The position numbers and the translations under genes are program-made. This document shows positions 31,904 to 43,900 of a DNA stretch of 64,000 bases, piece after piece (positions within the stretch are counted from its first letter, which is position 1; every line of letters starts with the position of its first letter). The notes beneath the pieces were generated by a model. It ran no database searches and was not told where the DNA came from. It saw only the letters and a list, made by a program, of their open reading frames with translations. Source of the stretch: Loripinus fragilis (lineage: Eukaryota; Mollusca; Bivalvia; Lucinida; Lucinidae); NCBI GenBank assembly GCA_964019695.1, contig OZ026515.1, positions 43,639,994 to 43,703,993 on the forward strand, read 5' to 3'.

Positions 31904-34900
31904 GTAAGTTTTGAAATTTCTGCTTTTAACCCTTGAAGCACCAATCACGACTGCATCAGACGACAAATTTTGTGACATCTTTCCTAATTTTTGAAAGAAA
32001 TAAGGAATGATATTTCATGAGAATCGTCTGCCAGCCTTATTTGTTATTTTTGAAAAAGCGGCAAATTTGAAATTGTCGTCTGCTGCAAATTATAGGTGGT
32101 GCTTTAATGGATAACTCTGAAGACTGGGTAATTTTGCATGCTTTTTGCTGCCTGTGGATTGTTTTTATAATTCACTTTTATTTTCTTCAAAAATATCTTA
32201 TAGGATTACTAACAGAGTGTCTGAAACAGATCCAAATCAGGCCCAACATTTTGTTTGACCTAATCTGGGTCCAGACTGTTTGTAAAGGTTATTAGTAGAC
32301 AACAAATGTCACTTCTTGTAATGAAAAGTTAACCATACAGTAATTCTATTAAATTTTGAGCACTTTGTTGAAAGCTACAGTTCCTAATTTTTGAAAGCTA
32401 GTTTTCCTAGCTTTTGACCAGGCCTTTTTGAAAACCAATTACTTGTAATAAGGTGACTTATCCTAAAGTGCCAACCACTAATCTGTAAACGACAACCCCT
32501 AATTCTATATTTCTTGATTAAAAAAGGCACTATGTTTCATGTTCATCATCTACAAATAGTCATGTTATAACTGAAAAAAACTTCCAGTGGCGGACCCAGA
32601 TGGGGTCCAGGGGGCTCACTTGAACCCCCTCTCTGCTCCCCATTTTAGATATCCTATGAAAATGAAATAATTTGGTCTCAGTGAGACCAAATTATTTCAT
32701 TTTCATGGGATATTTAAGAGAACTGAGATAAAATTAGCAAAGCAAACCCCCCAATTGTATCAGGAAAATTAAACCCTCGTGAAAATTTGCGAATTTACAC
32801 TACACTGTGAGGAACTGCTTATTTATCCAGCATTTAAAGAAAGTTCTTTTCTCTAGAATAAGCCTTTAGGGGATAAAAATTTGACAAATTTGCTTTGCTT
32901 CCATATTTTTAACCCATGCATGTCATGATGATGTGGTTTGGGTGCTCAATAGAACCTTCTCATTTAATTTTGTGGTGCTTTAGAGAACCATCTCAAGGAG
33001 GCGGTTTTTGTGCATCCAAACCACATGACAGACCAATTGATAAGAAAATAATGGCAGTTTAACACTCAGTAGTTTTTATTACCCTGACCTATACCTTTGT
33101 TTCTGCATCTGTCAGCAGGCCTTTAGTTAAGAGTGTGTACCAGCAAAATGATTTTCTTATTTCTCAACCGAAACATATGTTGTGTGTACTCAATGAGACG
33201 GTTCTTTTGAGCACCCAAAACATATGCAAAAAGTTATGGGTAAGAAAACATTTACAATTTTACGCTGAAATTTTTTGTTTAATCTTTACCTATGTTTCAG
33301 GTTATGATGGATACTGGGATTGGCGTGCCAGCACTTTGAACCCTTATTATGAAGGCAATGGATCGGGTCAGATGATCAATGATGACAGATTTATCCGCCA
33401 CACTGAACATAACTGGACCTTTGGCGCTGGTGATACGGGAGACTTGATGTGTCCATTAAATCTAGAGAAAATGAAAAGTCAAGGAGAGTTGGCAAAGATT
33501 GACTTGGTACAGTAAATGTTCTAAAATTTTGAACACTTTTCTCGTTCTGTTCTCAAATGAAATGTTGGTTTTCAGAGCTGGAACTCACAAATTGCTTGTC
33601 AGAATAGCAAACAGGGAAGACCCTGATTAGACTGCTTCTTCAGAAGCAGTCTGATCTAGGTCTGCCTTGTTTGTCTTCGCTGTTGTGATAGGCAACTGCT
33701 GTTTAAAATTTTAGAACATTTACCATATTGTATACAGGCAAAGGTCAAGATAAGCAAACTTTTTTTTAACTTATAATTTTGATTATTTTCTTATCCATCA
33801 GTTTAAACATGTGTTTAGTGTGCTCAAAAGTACCGTCTCATTGAGGCAGCTCTTTTTAGGGGTACCCACTACATATGTTTTGGCCGAAAAGTAAGAAAAA
33901 TCAATCAATTTATTTTTAATTACACCCTCTAACCTATATTTATTCACAGGGATGTCAGTAAGATTTAAAACAAAAATATGAAAGTCATGCAGAAACTAAT
34001 GAACTAGGCTTGAGGTTCTTTCAATTTATGTTATATATCTTTCTGGTAATATTCTAAATTTAACCCTTTCCTTCATTCATAGTCATGCTAGGCTCCACCC
34101 AGTATGAATAATTATATAAATAAACTTTCATGTTGGTACATAGAACAAAGAAATTACTTGTCAGGTCCACTAGTGTAGGTTTGGATGTATCATATTTCAG
34201 TAAACCAACAAAGTAGATCCTGATCAGGCAGCTCTTATAAGAGCTGCCCGATCTGGGTCTGCTCTGTTTGCAAAACGTTAAAAGGCATCTAGGAGCCACT
34301 GTGCGCGGCTGTGGTGTGGATAAACCACTTGCCTTGTAAACCAGGGGTCGCAGGTTCAATACCCGTGGGATGAGACTAAGCCGTGGCCCTGTCTCCATAT
34401 GACCTTAGCTGTTGGTGAGAACACAAACACAACAACAGTTAAAAGGCATCTCTATGAGGTAAAGGGTTAATACTTGACTATGTTTTTTGTGAATCAAAGA
34501 CCAGATAACCAACATTTAAGCTGAGAAAGATCAGAAAGTGAAAAGTGTTACCGATTTTCTTGTTTTATTTAGGTGACAGCTGATGGTAGTATAGATTGTC
34601 AAGGTGACCCAGCTGAGCAGGAAGATGTGGTGTCTCGGCTCCAGCATTGCGAGGTCCTCACTGCTCTACAGATACTCACACCAGGGGGAGACTTCATTAT
34701 TAAGATGTTTACATTGTTAGAGTGTAAGGCTATCAGCTTGATGTACCTTCTCAACTGTGCCTTTGAAGAGGTTAGTCATAGGTCAAGATAAACAAAACAT
34801 TTGAGCGTAAAATTTTGAATATTTTCTTACCTGTCATTGTTATCCCCCGCGGAAGGAGGTTATAGCAGAGTTATTGCCCTTTGATTGCCTAAATTTCAAT

Positions 34901-37900
34901 GATTAATTTCCGTCCTCAGCCATAACTAGGTTACCAGTGGATATAATTTCATGAAACAAATGCTGATATATATGACCATGGTGATGTTATGCATGTGAAG
35001 TTTTATCGCATTGTTGTCAGTTATAGCAGAGTTATTGCCCTTTGATTGCCTAAATTTCAAAGAGTTTTTTGTCCTCAGTCATAACTAGGTAACCAATAGA
35101 TAGAATATCATTAAACTTATACTATACTGAATATATGTGACCATAGTGAGGTTATGCATGTGAAGTTTTATTGGGCTATTATCAGGTATAGTGGAGTTAT
35201 TGCCCTTTGATTGTCTAAATTTCAATGATTTTTTCTGTCGTCAGCTATAACTAGGTACAATGTAACTGATGAATGAAATTTCATGAAACTTTTACTGCAT
35301 ATATATGACCATGATGTGGTTATGCACATGAAGTTTCATCATGGTATCATCAGTTATAGAGGAGTTATTGTCCTTTGATTGCATACATTTTAAGGATTTT
35401 TTCAATCCCCAACTATATCTTAGTAAGCAATGGCTCTTATACTGAGTATATGTGACCATGGTGTGGTTATACATATGAAGGTTTGTCAGGATATCCTAAG
35501 TAACAGAGGAGTTATTGCCCTTTGATTGCTTAAGTTTAAATAATTTATACCATCCTCAACCATAACTAAGTAAACAAGAAAGAAATGCTCATCATGGCAT
35601 GTTAGAAAAGCATTGGCGAAATGATCAGTCTTGGCCGCAATGCTTTCCCGTGTAACGTTATGCAAACAATTCAGGGCTCAGTTTAGGCTTTGTCAAGTTA
35701 AAAACCATGTTCAAACAGCATGTGAATCTCATGGTTTGAACATGGATTTTTGTTCATATGACAACGGCTTCAGACATCTTTGGGCAACAAATTCTATGCA
35801 AGAATATTAAATAGGTCATAGATAGGAATCAAGTAGCTCATCAAGAATAAATGCACTCTCTGACTTTTGTTGTTTCCAGGTTCATGTTTTCAAACCTTGC
35901 ACAAGTAAGGGAGGCAACTCTGAGGTATATGTGATTTGTCTGAAATATAAAGGACTGGAAGATGCTAAATATATGAAGCAGTTGTCTACCCTTTACTTTG
36001 GTAAGTGTTCTTTACTGTGGTAAGCTGCTTTATTTTGCTAAGATGTCTAAAGACTTATTAAATTCAATAGGCTGTCATAACTTTTGTAAGTCGTCTTTGC
36101 TGTGGTAAGCTACTTGATTTTGGTAGGCTGTCTAAAGACTTTAAAATTCTGTAAGCTGTCATAACTTTGGTAAACTGTATTTACAGCCCCGCTTTGAAAA
36201 AGGGGGGGGGGCTATATAGGATTTGGGTTGTCTGTCAATCCGTCCGTTCGTTTGTTCGTCCGTTCGTCATAATTTTTCGTTTCCACTCAATATCTTGAGA
36301 ACTCTTTTATAGAATTTATCCAAATTGTGTATGTGCATTGATATTGACATGATCTAGATTTGGATTGTTACACAACATTTTTGGATATTTGTACTAGAGT
36401 TATGGCCCTTGATTTACACCGAAATTTCGTTTCCGCTCAATATCTCGAGAACAAATTGACTGATTTTCACCAAATTTTATATATGCATTCATATTGACAA
36501 GATCTAGCTTGAGATTGTTACACATCTTTTTTTGCATATTTGTACCAGAGTTAAGGCCCTTCATTTAAGGCAACATTTCGTTTCCGCTCTATATCTTGAG
36601 AACAAATGGACAGAATTTCACCAAATTTTATATATGCATTCATATTGACAAGATCTACTTTGGGATTGTTACACATCATTTTTCGCACATTTGTCCCAGA
36701 GTTATGGCCCTTCATTTATGCCAAAATTTCGTTTCTATTCAATATCTTGAGAACAAATGGACAGAATTTCACCAAATTTTATATATGCAATCATATTGAC
36801 AAGATCTACGTCGGGATTGTTACACATCATTTTTCGCTCATTGATTTACTCCAAAATTTTGTTTCCGCTCAATATCTTGAGAGCAAATGGACAGATTTTG
36901 ACCAAACTTTATATAACTTTTTTGTTAGCTGGAATTTTCCGCAAATTTGTAAGAGAGTTATGGCCCTTGATTGATGTCAGAATTACGTTACCACTCAATA
37001 TCCTGAGAAACTCTGGCCTTTAACTGCATGCAAAGCACTGCAGCGGGGCTATAGTCAGATTCTCTGACAATTCTAGTTTCTTTTGTTAGTTGTCTTTACT
37101 TCATTTAATTGATCTTGTATTAACCGTTATTACTTTGCTAAACTGTATTTACTTCGGTGAGCCATGCTTACTTATGTAAGTTGCCATTAAAGTATTGGTA
37201 AGCCATCTTTACTCTTGGTATGTTGTCTTTTCTTTGGTAAACCATAATTAATTATATTTACTTTTAAAGGTGATGTTGAACCACAAGGATGTCTCTTTAG
37301 TAAATCCCAGATCCCAAGCTCCTTCCTGACCCAGCACAAAGAGTGTACCTCCTTCTTCAAAGAGCTTCAGATGGCCTCAATTCAGCGTAACCTTGACCTT
37401 TACAAGGAAATGTCAGAGGAAGAGTGTCTCACCTTGGAAGCAGAGAAACAGTTCTGTATAGAATGTTTCTTTGAGAAATACTACATTGTTCCAATGGAGA
37501 ATCGATGGAGATTGATGAAATATAAAAAGGTATGGTGCAATCCCTTTATAACTCTATGTTTGGGGTCCATAGGAATAAAGGGACAATTTACAATGGAATT
37601 ATAGGAAAATGACCATTTCATGGTCATTTTTCTATAATTCCTTTATAAAATTTCATAAAAAAAACAATTTGAGAGCCACAACATGACCGTGTTATATCCA
37701 ATTTAATCCAAAAATGTGTGGTATCAAAGTTTGTTATAAAGGGACCACTATTCTTGATAGCCCTGGTAATGCAGATTGGAAGTGTTTGTTTGTTTGTTTG
37801 TGTTGATGCTTTACATCCCAGTCAACAATTTTTCAGTCATCTCAGGACACTTTCCTGTCTTCCTGGGTTGAACTAGTACTAAGCAGATGATAAAGTGTCT

Positions 37901-40900
37901 TGCCCAAGGACATAGCACAGTGCCTCTGGTTAGTCTCAAACTCGTACTCGAGTCTAACACTGAGTCACTATGTTCTAAATTGGAAGCATTAAAACTGATT
38001 ATGAAATAAATTGCTGAAAAGAAATATGAATAAAAAGGAAAATGGCTTGTTTGAACCACTGTTAAGTTGACTTTGCGACTTGATCCGTAACTTTGCTTTT
38101 ACAATTTTCCACACTTTACAGCTCTTTAATGAGACAGTGCAGCTTATTAAATGATAAATAGCTTTAGTAAAAATAGACAAGTTCAAACCAAAAAAGGCCT
38201 AAATGTTGGGATATTCCGGAGCTTTGAGTGATCCTCGAAAGAAATAATTTTGATGACATGTCATTGTCATCCTCACACCCATATTTAAAGGTAAATTCAA
38301 GATTTACATGGGCCAGTACACAAGACAGCACTTATCACATTGGCACGCAGAAAAGAATCTCACAAGCCTGCATATACCCCCAGTCTTGACAGAGCCTTAT
38401 CGTCTCACCTACACAAAGTAGAGGAAGCGCTGGACCCAAAGTTCCAAACAATATACCTCTAACCTTGTTGAATATGTTAGCATGCAGGGCCTTTTCCAGC
38501 AATTTAGGGAAAAGGCCCCTGGCCAAAATTGGGAAAAAAAGATTGACTTAACATCAAAATTGGGAGAAATTAACGACATAGAACATTACACGAGTAGCAA
38601 AATATATCCTCAAAATCAAGTTATTTTAGATTGCATTATGCCAAGCATACCACTTAAGCACAAGTGTTTAAGTATCAATCTGATATGGGTCATCAGTGTT
38701 TCTCATAAGTAGTAGTGGTCTCTAAAAAAAGTAAAAAAAAAAATTTTTTTTTTTTTTTTTTTTTTACTGTTCTTAATTGGGAAATTCAGACATGGTATTG
38801 GGAAAAAAGGTGGCAATTTTTTATTGGGAATGGGGCCGAAATTCGGCCCCTAGAGATGGGCAGAAAAGGCCCTGGCATGGGCATTTAACCATTTCCTTCA
38901 TGAATATTCATGCTAAGCTCCACCCACTATAAAATTTCACGTTTGTACGTAGAGCGAAGAAATAACTTGTTAGGTCCAATAAGTGTAGCATCATATCTAA
39001 TCATATTTCCATAAGCAAACAGAGCAGACTCTGATCAGGCAGCTCTTACAAGAGCTGCCTGATCTAGGTCAGCTCTGTTCGCAAAAGTTTAAAAAGGTGT
39101 CTCTATGAGGTAAGGGGTTAAAGGAGGCTTGTGGTCATATGCAATAAGTACCAACATGTGTGTTCTGGCACATATAAACTTGTGATTCTGAGAGACTACC
39201 GATATATATTATTCAACAATTTTTATATATGCTATTATATAGAGAATATTCAAATTTTTTGAATGAATATGCCATATATTTCATTGAGTGAAGCGAAAAA
39301 TGCATATTTCATGAGTGGCGAAGCCACGAATGAAATATACATTTTCTCGCTTCACGAGATGAAATAAATAGCATATTCATTCCAAAAATTTGAATTTTCT
39401 TTTTATTATATATAATTTTAAGCGTAACAGATTTTTGTGCAGTAAATGACGTAATACATGTTCGCACATTGTGTCATATTAATGATGACGTTGCTTAATG
39501 TACAATGACGGCCAAAACTGAAACCATAAGAGCAGGAGTAGAAAAAGTGAAAATTTCAGCAAATCTTGACAATTTGATTACCAAAATTTTCCTTGCGATC
39601 TAACTAAGAAAATGAATACCCACACTTTGTGTTTTTGTCCACTAATAAGAAAGTTACAGGCGTTTGAAATTTTGAAGTGGGCTAAAGGAAGTCAATGGAG
39701 AAAGCAGAGGACATCCAATTTCACCCGTGAAATACAACTTATATTTTCACTGCAGTGAAAATACAGCTTTTTATATTTTCACGACTGTGAAATACAGCTC
39801 TTTAAAATATGCATTATATCTAATCAATATTTTTCTGTATTTCATTACTTTGTATATAATAAAAGCATATACTGAATACTGAGTTGATTTAAGAAATGAA
39901 TTCAATTTTTGGAATGTTCATGGAATCATGAATACTTCGGGTCTCTTGCAAAGTAAGTGAAGCCCGAATGAACAGATCAAATATTGAATTTATTGCATAT
40001 ATTTACATTTTATTATAAAACTTTTATGTCTAAAACATAAAAATTATTTTTAATTAAGAAATTAAAACAGTTTTGTATTTTAAATATAATCGTATTAACG
40101 GTTTTGTCGGTGTGTAAAAGGGAAAAGCAGAACAGCCAGCTTGAACATGGACAGCCAATGGAGCAAACAAGAAGCTTCTTTTGCACGTGCGAATTGGGTG
40201 TGGCTCATTGTAAATCTTAACACCAGTATCATTTCTGTCAAGTGAGTTCGATATTTGAGGCGTATTTCAGTGGCAAGTAAGCTTGGTAGCTGTCAATCAA
40301 ATTTGTGTAATTCATGAGGCTATGAACGGCTGCAAAAATCTAAGGATTTATTAAAGGAGAGCTTGGAAAATGTAAATATTACACTGTATGAATTTCTGAT
40401 TTCTATTATAATTCAGTCACATGGTGCAATTTTGTAAGGAACATGAGTTCATGTGTGGATGAAAAATAGTGTGGATCCTGATTAGCTGGCTTCATTAGAA
40501 GCCAGCCGATCTGGATCTACACTACACTGTTTTACAGATAAGAAACAATTTTGAAATCATTATGTCTATATGGTGAATGTGGTATAACCTGCTTCAGTGA
40601 CCACCTGTATTGAGCAAGCAACCTGTATTAAGCAAGCATATATTCAATTCCCCCAAAAGGCAGATTCATTGAAAAATACCTGTATTAAGCAAGAACCTGT
40701 CTTAAGCAAGCATATTTTGACTATCACATAGGTGCTTTCTTAATACAGGTTGGACTGTATTATATAATGCTAAATATTTTACAGAAGCCACAAGTTCAGC
40801 GTGAATCTACAAGCAAAGCTTCAAAATTCCAAAAGTTAGCAAGTAATATAAAGAAGGAAGGTCGCTTCTGTGGAAGCTTTGATGATCGTCAACACCAGTC

Positions 40901-43900
40901 CTTGTTGCCATGGAAACAGAGAGTTATGGAGTATGAAACTTACACCATTCCCGAAGATTTTCTTGTAACCTGGGCAGAGGTAAGAGCTTCCCCAAGTACT
41001 GTATATAGCATGGGTGAAAGTTTTCAGGATTATTCCTGAATTTAGGATTTTAATAGGTTCTCTGATTTATATTCAATTTATCTATAGACAATTGACCATT
41101 TCAACTTGAAATTTTTGATATTTGTAGGCATACTGCAAGTTTTAAGTTTTGAATTTAAAAAATTCAGGATTTTGGAATCCCATGCTATATATAATAGTGT
41201 TTATCTCATACCATGTGGAAAGAATTGCACTTGTCCGTGTTTCAATTAGGGAATAACTGTATTCAAAATTTTCAGTTGGGGAGGTATATCATCGGACAGT
41301 TGGAAATTTAGTTTTACGGCAACACACAGGCGTAGCCGTAAAACAGGATTTCCAAATGTATATCCGACAACATACTTCCCCAAATGAAAATTTTTAATAT
41401 GAGCCACGACATGAGTTTTCCAACATTGTGGTATGTGCGACCAGCAAAGCCTCAGATCAGGATATGCGCAGTCTGATCAGAGCCTTTGCTAGTTGCTTGA
41501 CTATTCAATGATTGTAAAACTACTGAGCAAACATCATATTGAGTTTCTAACCTTAAAATGAGGCTGCACAGACTCGCCTGAGTCTACACTTGTAAAAATG
41601 CCTCATTGTTGGAAATCACATGTCACGTCTCAATTATGGTTTATCCTCATTCTAATGTACCTCTGCAGTTTCGACTCAAACTGGAGCCTAGCAAGTTGTA
41701 TGAACCTCATGTCATCCAACAAAATGTGACGTAATTAATGATGTCAATCTATTTCTAGCATATCGCATACTATACCATCATAAATTTTTGATGTTATCCA
41801 ATCAGAAGTCGCGTTAGGCCTAAATGAAATATATGTGTGGTTCCTGTTTGCTGCCCAAAAAAAATAGGGTAGGTAGGTAGGCCCTAACATTAAATTAAGA
41901 CATAACATTAAAATCACATGACGGCTTAAAATGTGATACTGAATATACATGTAGTACAAGGGAGTCAATAAACATATTTTGATATATCATAGATAAATTA
42001 ATATTTTATGTCAGAAATATTTGTTTTGTTTGTTTTAACTGTGCATTTCTGAAACCAGTCATTTGAGTCCACTAAATTAGAAAAAGAAAGAAAACTACCT
42101 TGTACGCATGTTACCAAGGATTATGGATAGAATTGACTCACTTCATATTATGAAACATGGTGATGCCTCTATATGCAGTAGTGCTGTGTTTCTCATCACA
42201 TGATGCAGTGTTCAGAGCTGGTTTCCTTTGCTTTGTGTTCCCAGTGTCTCATGATTGTTGTGTGGCTCTTCCTCACGGTGCCAAATGTTTGTGATTGTGG
42301 TATCTCGTGTTCATACTCATTATTTTCAATCTAGAACACCCCATTGGCCCATTTGAAAGGCAATTGGCGAAATTTTGGATGTCTACCGGTCTTCTGTTCG
42401 TAGATAACTGGGTTCTGTATAGGAAAATATATTCACTTCAGGACTGTCTCATCCTGCAAGAAGAATTTAACTCACTTGCTTAGGACAGAGGGAAGCTGAT
42501 GGGCAAATGAAAATTAATGAAACCAGATACTAGGAATAAGCATCACAACCAATTTCATTTTGATTATTCCTTACACAACCTAACCTTTTGAAATGTTCAG
42601 TCAATTAAAATACATTGGTATAACCATCACTGATAACACAAAAAAGCAAGACAGTGGGTGTAAGGCCAGGAAACTAAGGAAATGCTACACTCACAGACCA
42701 TAGACCAACCCACGGCACTGCGAGGGAAGACACATAACATACTTACATGTACCGCTACAAGACAGTAAGAACACAATTAAAGTAAAGCAACCAGCTCTCT
42801 CTTCCACAGTGAAAAAAACTAGAAAGGACATGAAGTACTGCATTACAAAAACAGGGACCAAACACAAAAACCCACAAACATCGGGAGCAATGAGAAACAA
42901 TGAATCAACAACCACAGAACCATCACCTTGGAATTATACAGCGTCTGAACAAAGCCACAAGGATGGATCTTCACCCTGGATTCTGCTGTTGTCAAAACAC
43001 AACATTTGTTTAACTTTGGTTCGGCCTATAATCTTAAGTATGCAGCACTGATTTGAAACCTACATACAGATTTGATTTCAGTAATTCTTTACGTCCCATC
43101 AACAATCTTTCAGTTATATAGGGACGGGTCTTCCTGGGTTGAACCAGTACTAAGCTAGGATAAATGTGTCTTGCTCAAGGACCACAACCCAGTGGCGCCG
43201 GTGAGGCTCGAACCTGTGGCCCTTCGGTCTTGAGTTCAGCACTCTACCACTGAGCCACTGCGCTCCCAAAAAAAACCCCAACATACAATCTAAAACTTTG
43301 ATTTAATTGACAACGCTCCGAGGACGGCTGCCCGTTGGACCTGCAGATGGCGAAATGCAAGTAGTGTTTAGCAAAATGCTTGATGAGTTTGAGTGGACAT
43401 CTCTTGAGGCCTGCATTGTGGGTATTGGTCTTCTTTCCTTCTCTTCCATAGGGTTCATTGTGGTGCTGTGTCTATTGAAAAAGACACGTACTTAAACCTG
43501 CCCACAGTTCAAAAATTACCAGGTTATTACATTGGATACTAGAAATACGCCCAAGAAATATAGTTATGTCCTGAAGAATAAGTTTTTCCCCTCACTGTTC
43601 CCACTTTGAAATATTTCTCCTAATGCTAGTCACTACCCATACAACAGAGGAGATGAAGGCTCTCTCATTTCTTCTAAACACAACAAAAAGTTTGTTGTTT
43701 ATTCTCAAAACTTCAAAATTAGTACTCCTAGGCGTAATTACCAGCACTGATCGATGCCAGTAAAGAAGATATATACTGGGCCGAAATCGCGCAGTACGAA
43801 TCTTGCGCGGTACAAAAATATGATTATCAGCTTATTTGCAATCTATTTTCCGTAAAGTTACAATTTATTTTTGTGTTTTTATCGGTAATAAAAGATGAAG

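Noticed and set aside
42295..42483. 62-codon frame with VDNWVLYRK, as a retroelement RNase H/integrase fragment
   Set aside because: The resemblance is only a few residues and no catalytic motif or neighbouring pol sequence is present.
43085..43266. tRNA gene
   Set aside because: A and B boxes are present, but the tRNA-like head is fused to the conserved SINE body found at five other sites, and no acceptor stem closes it.
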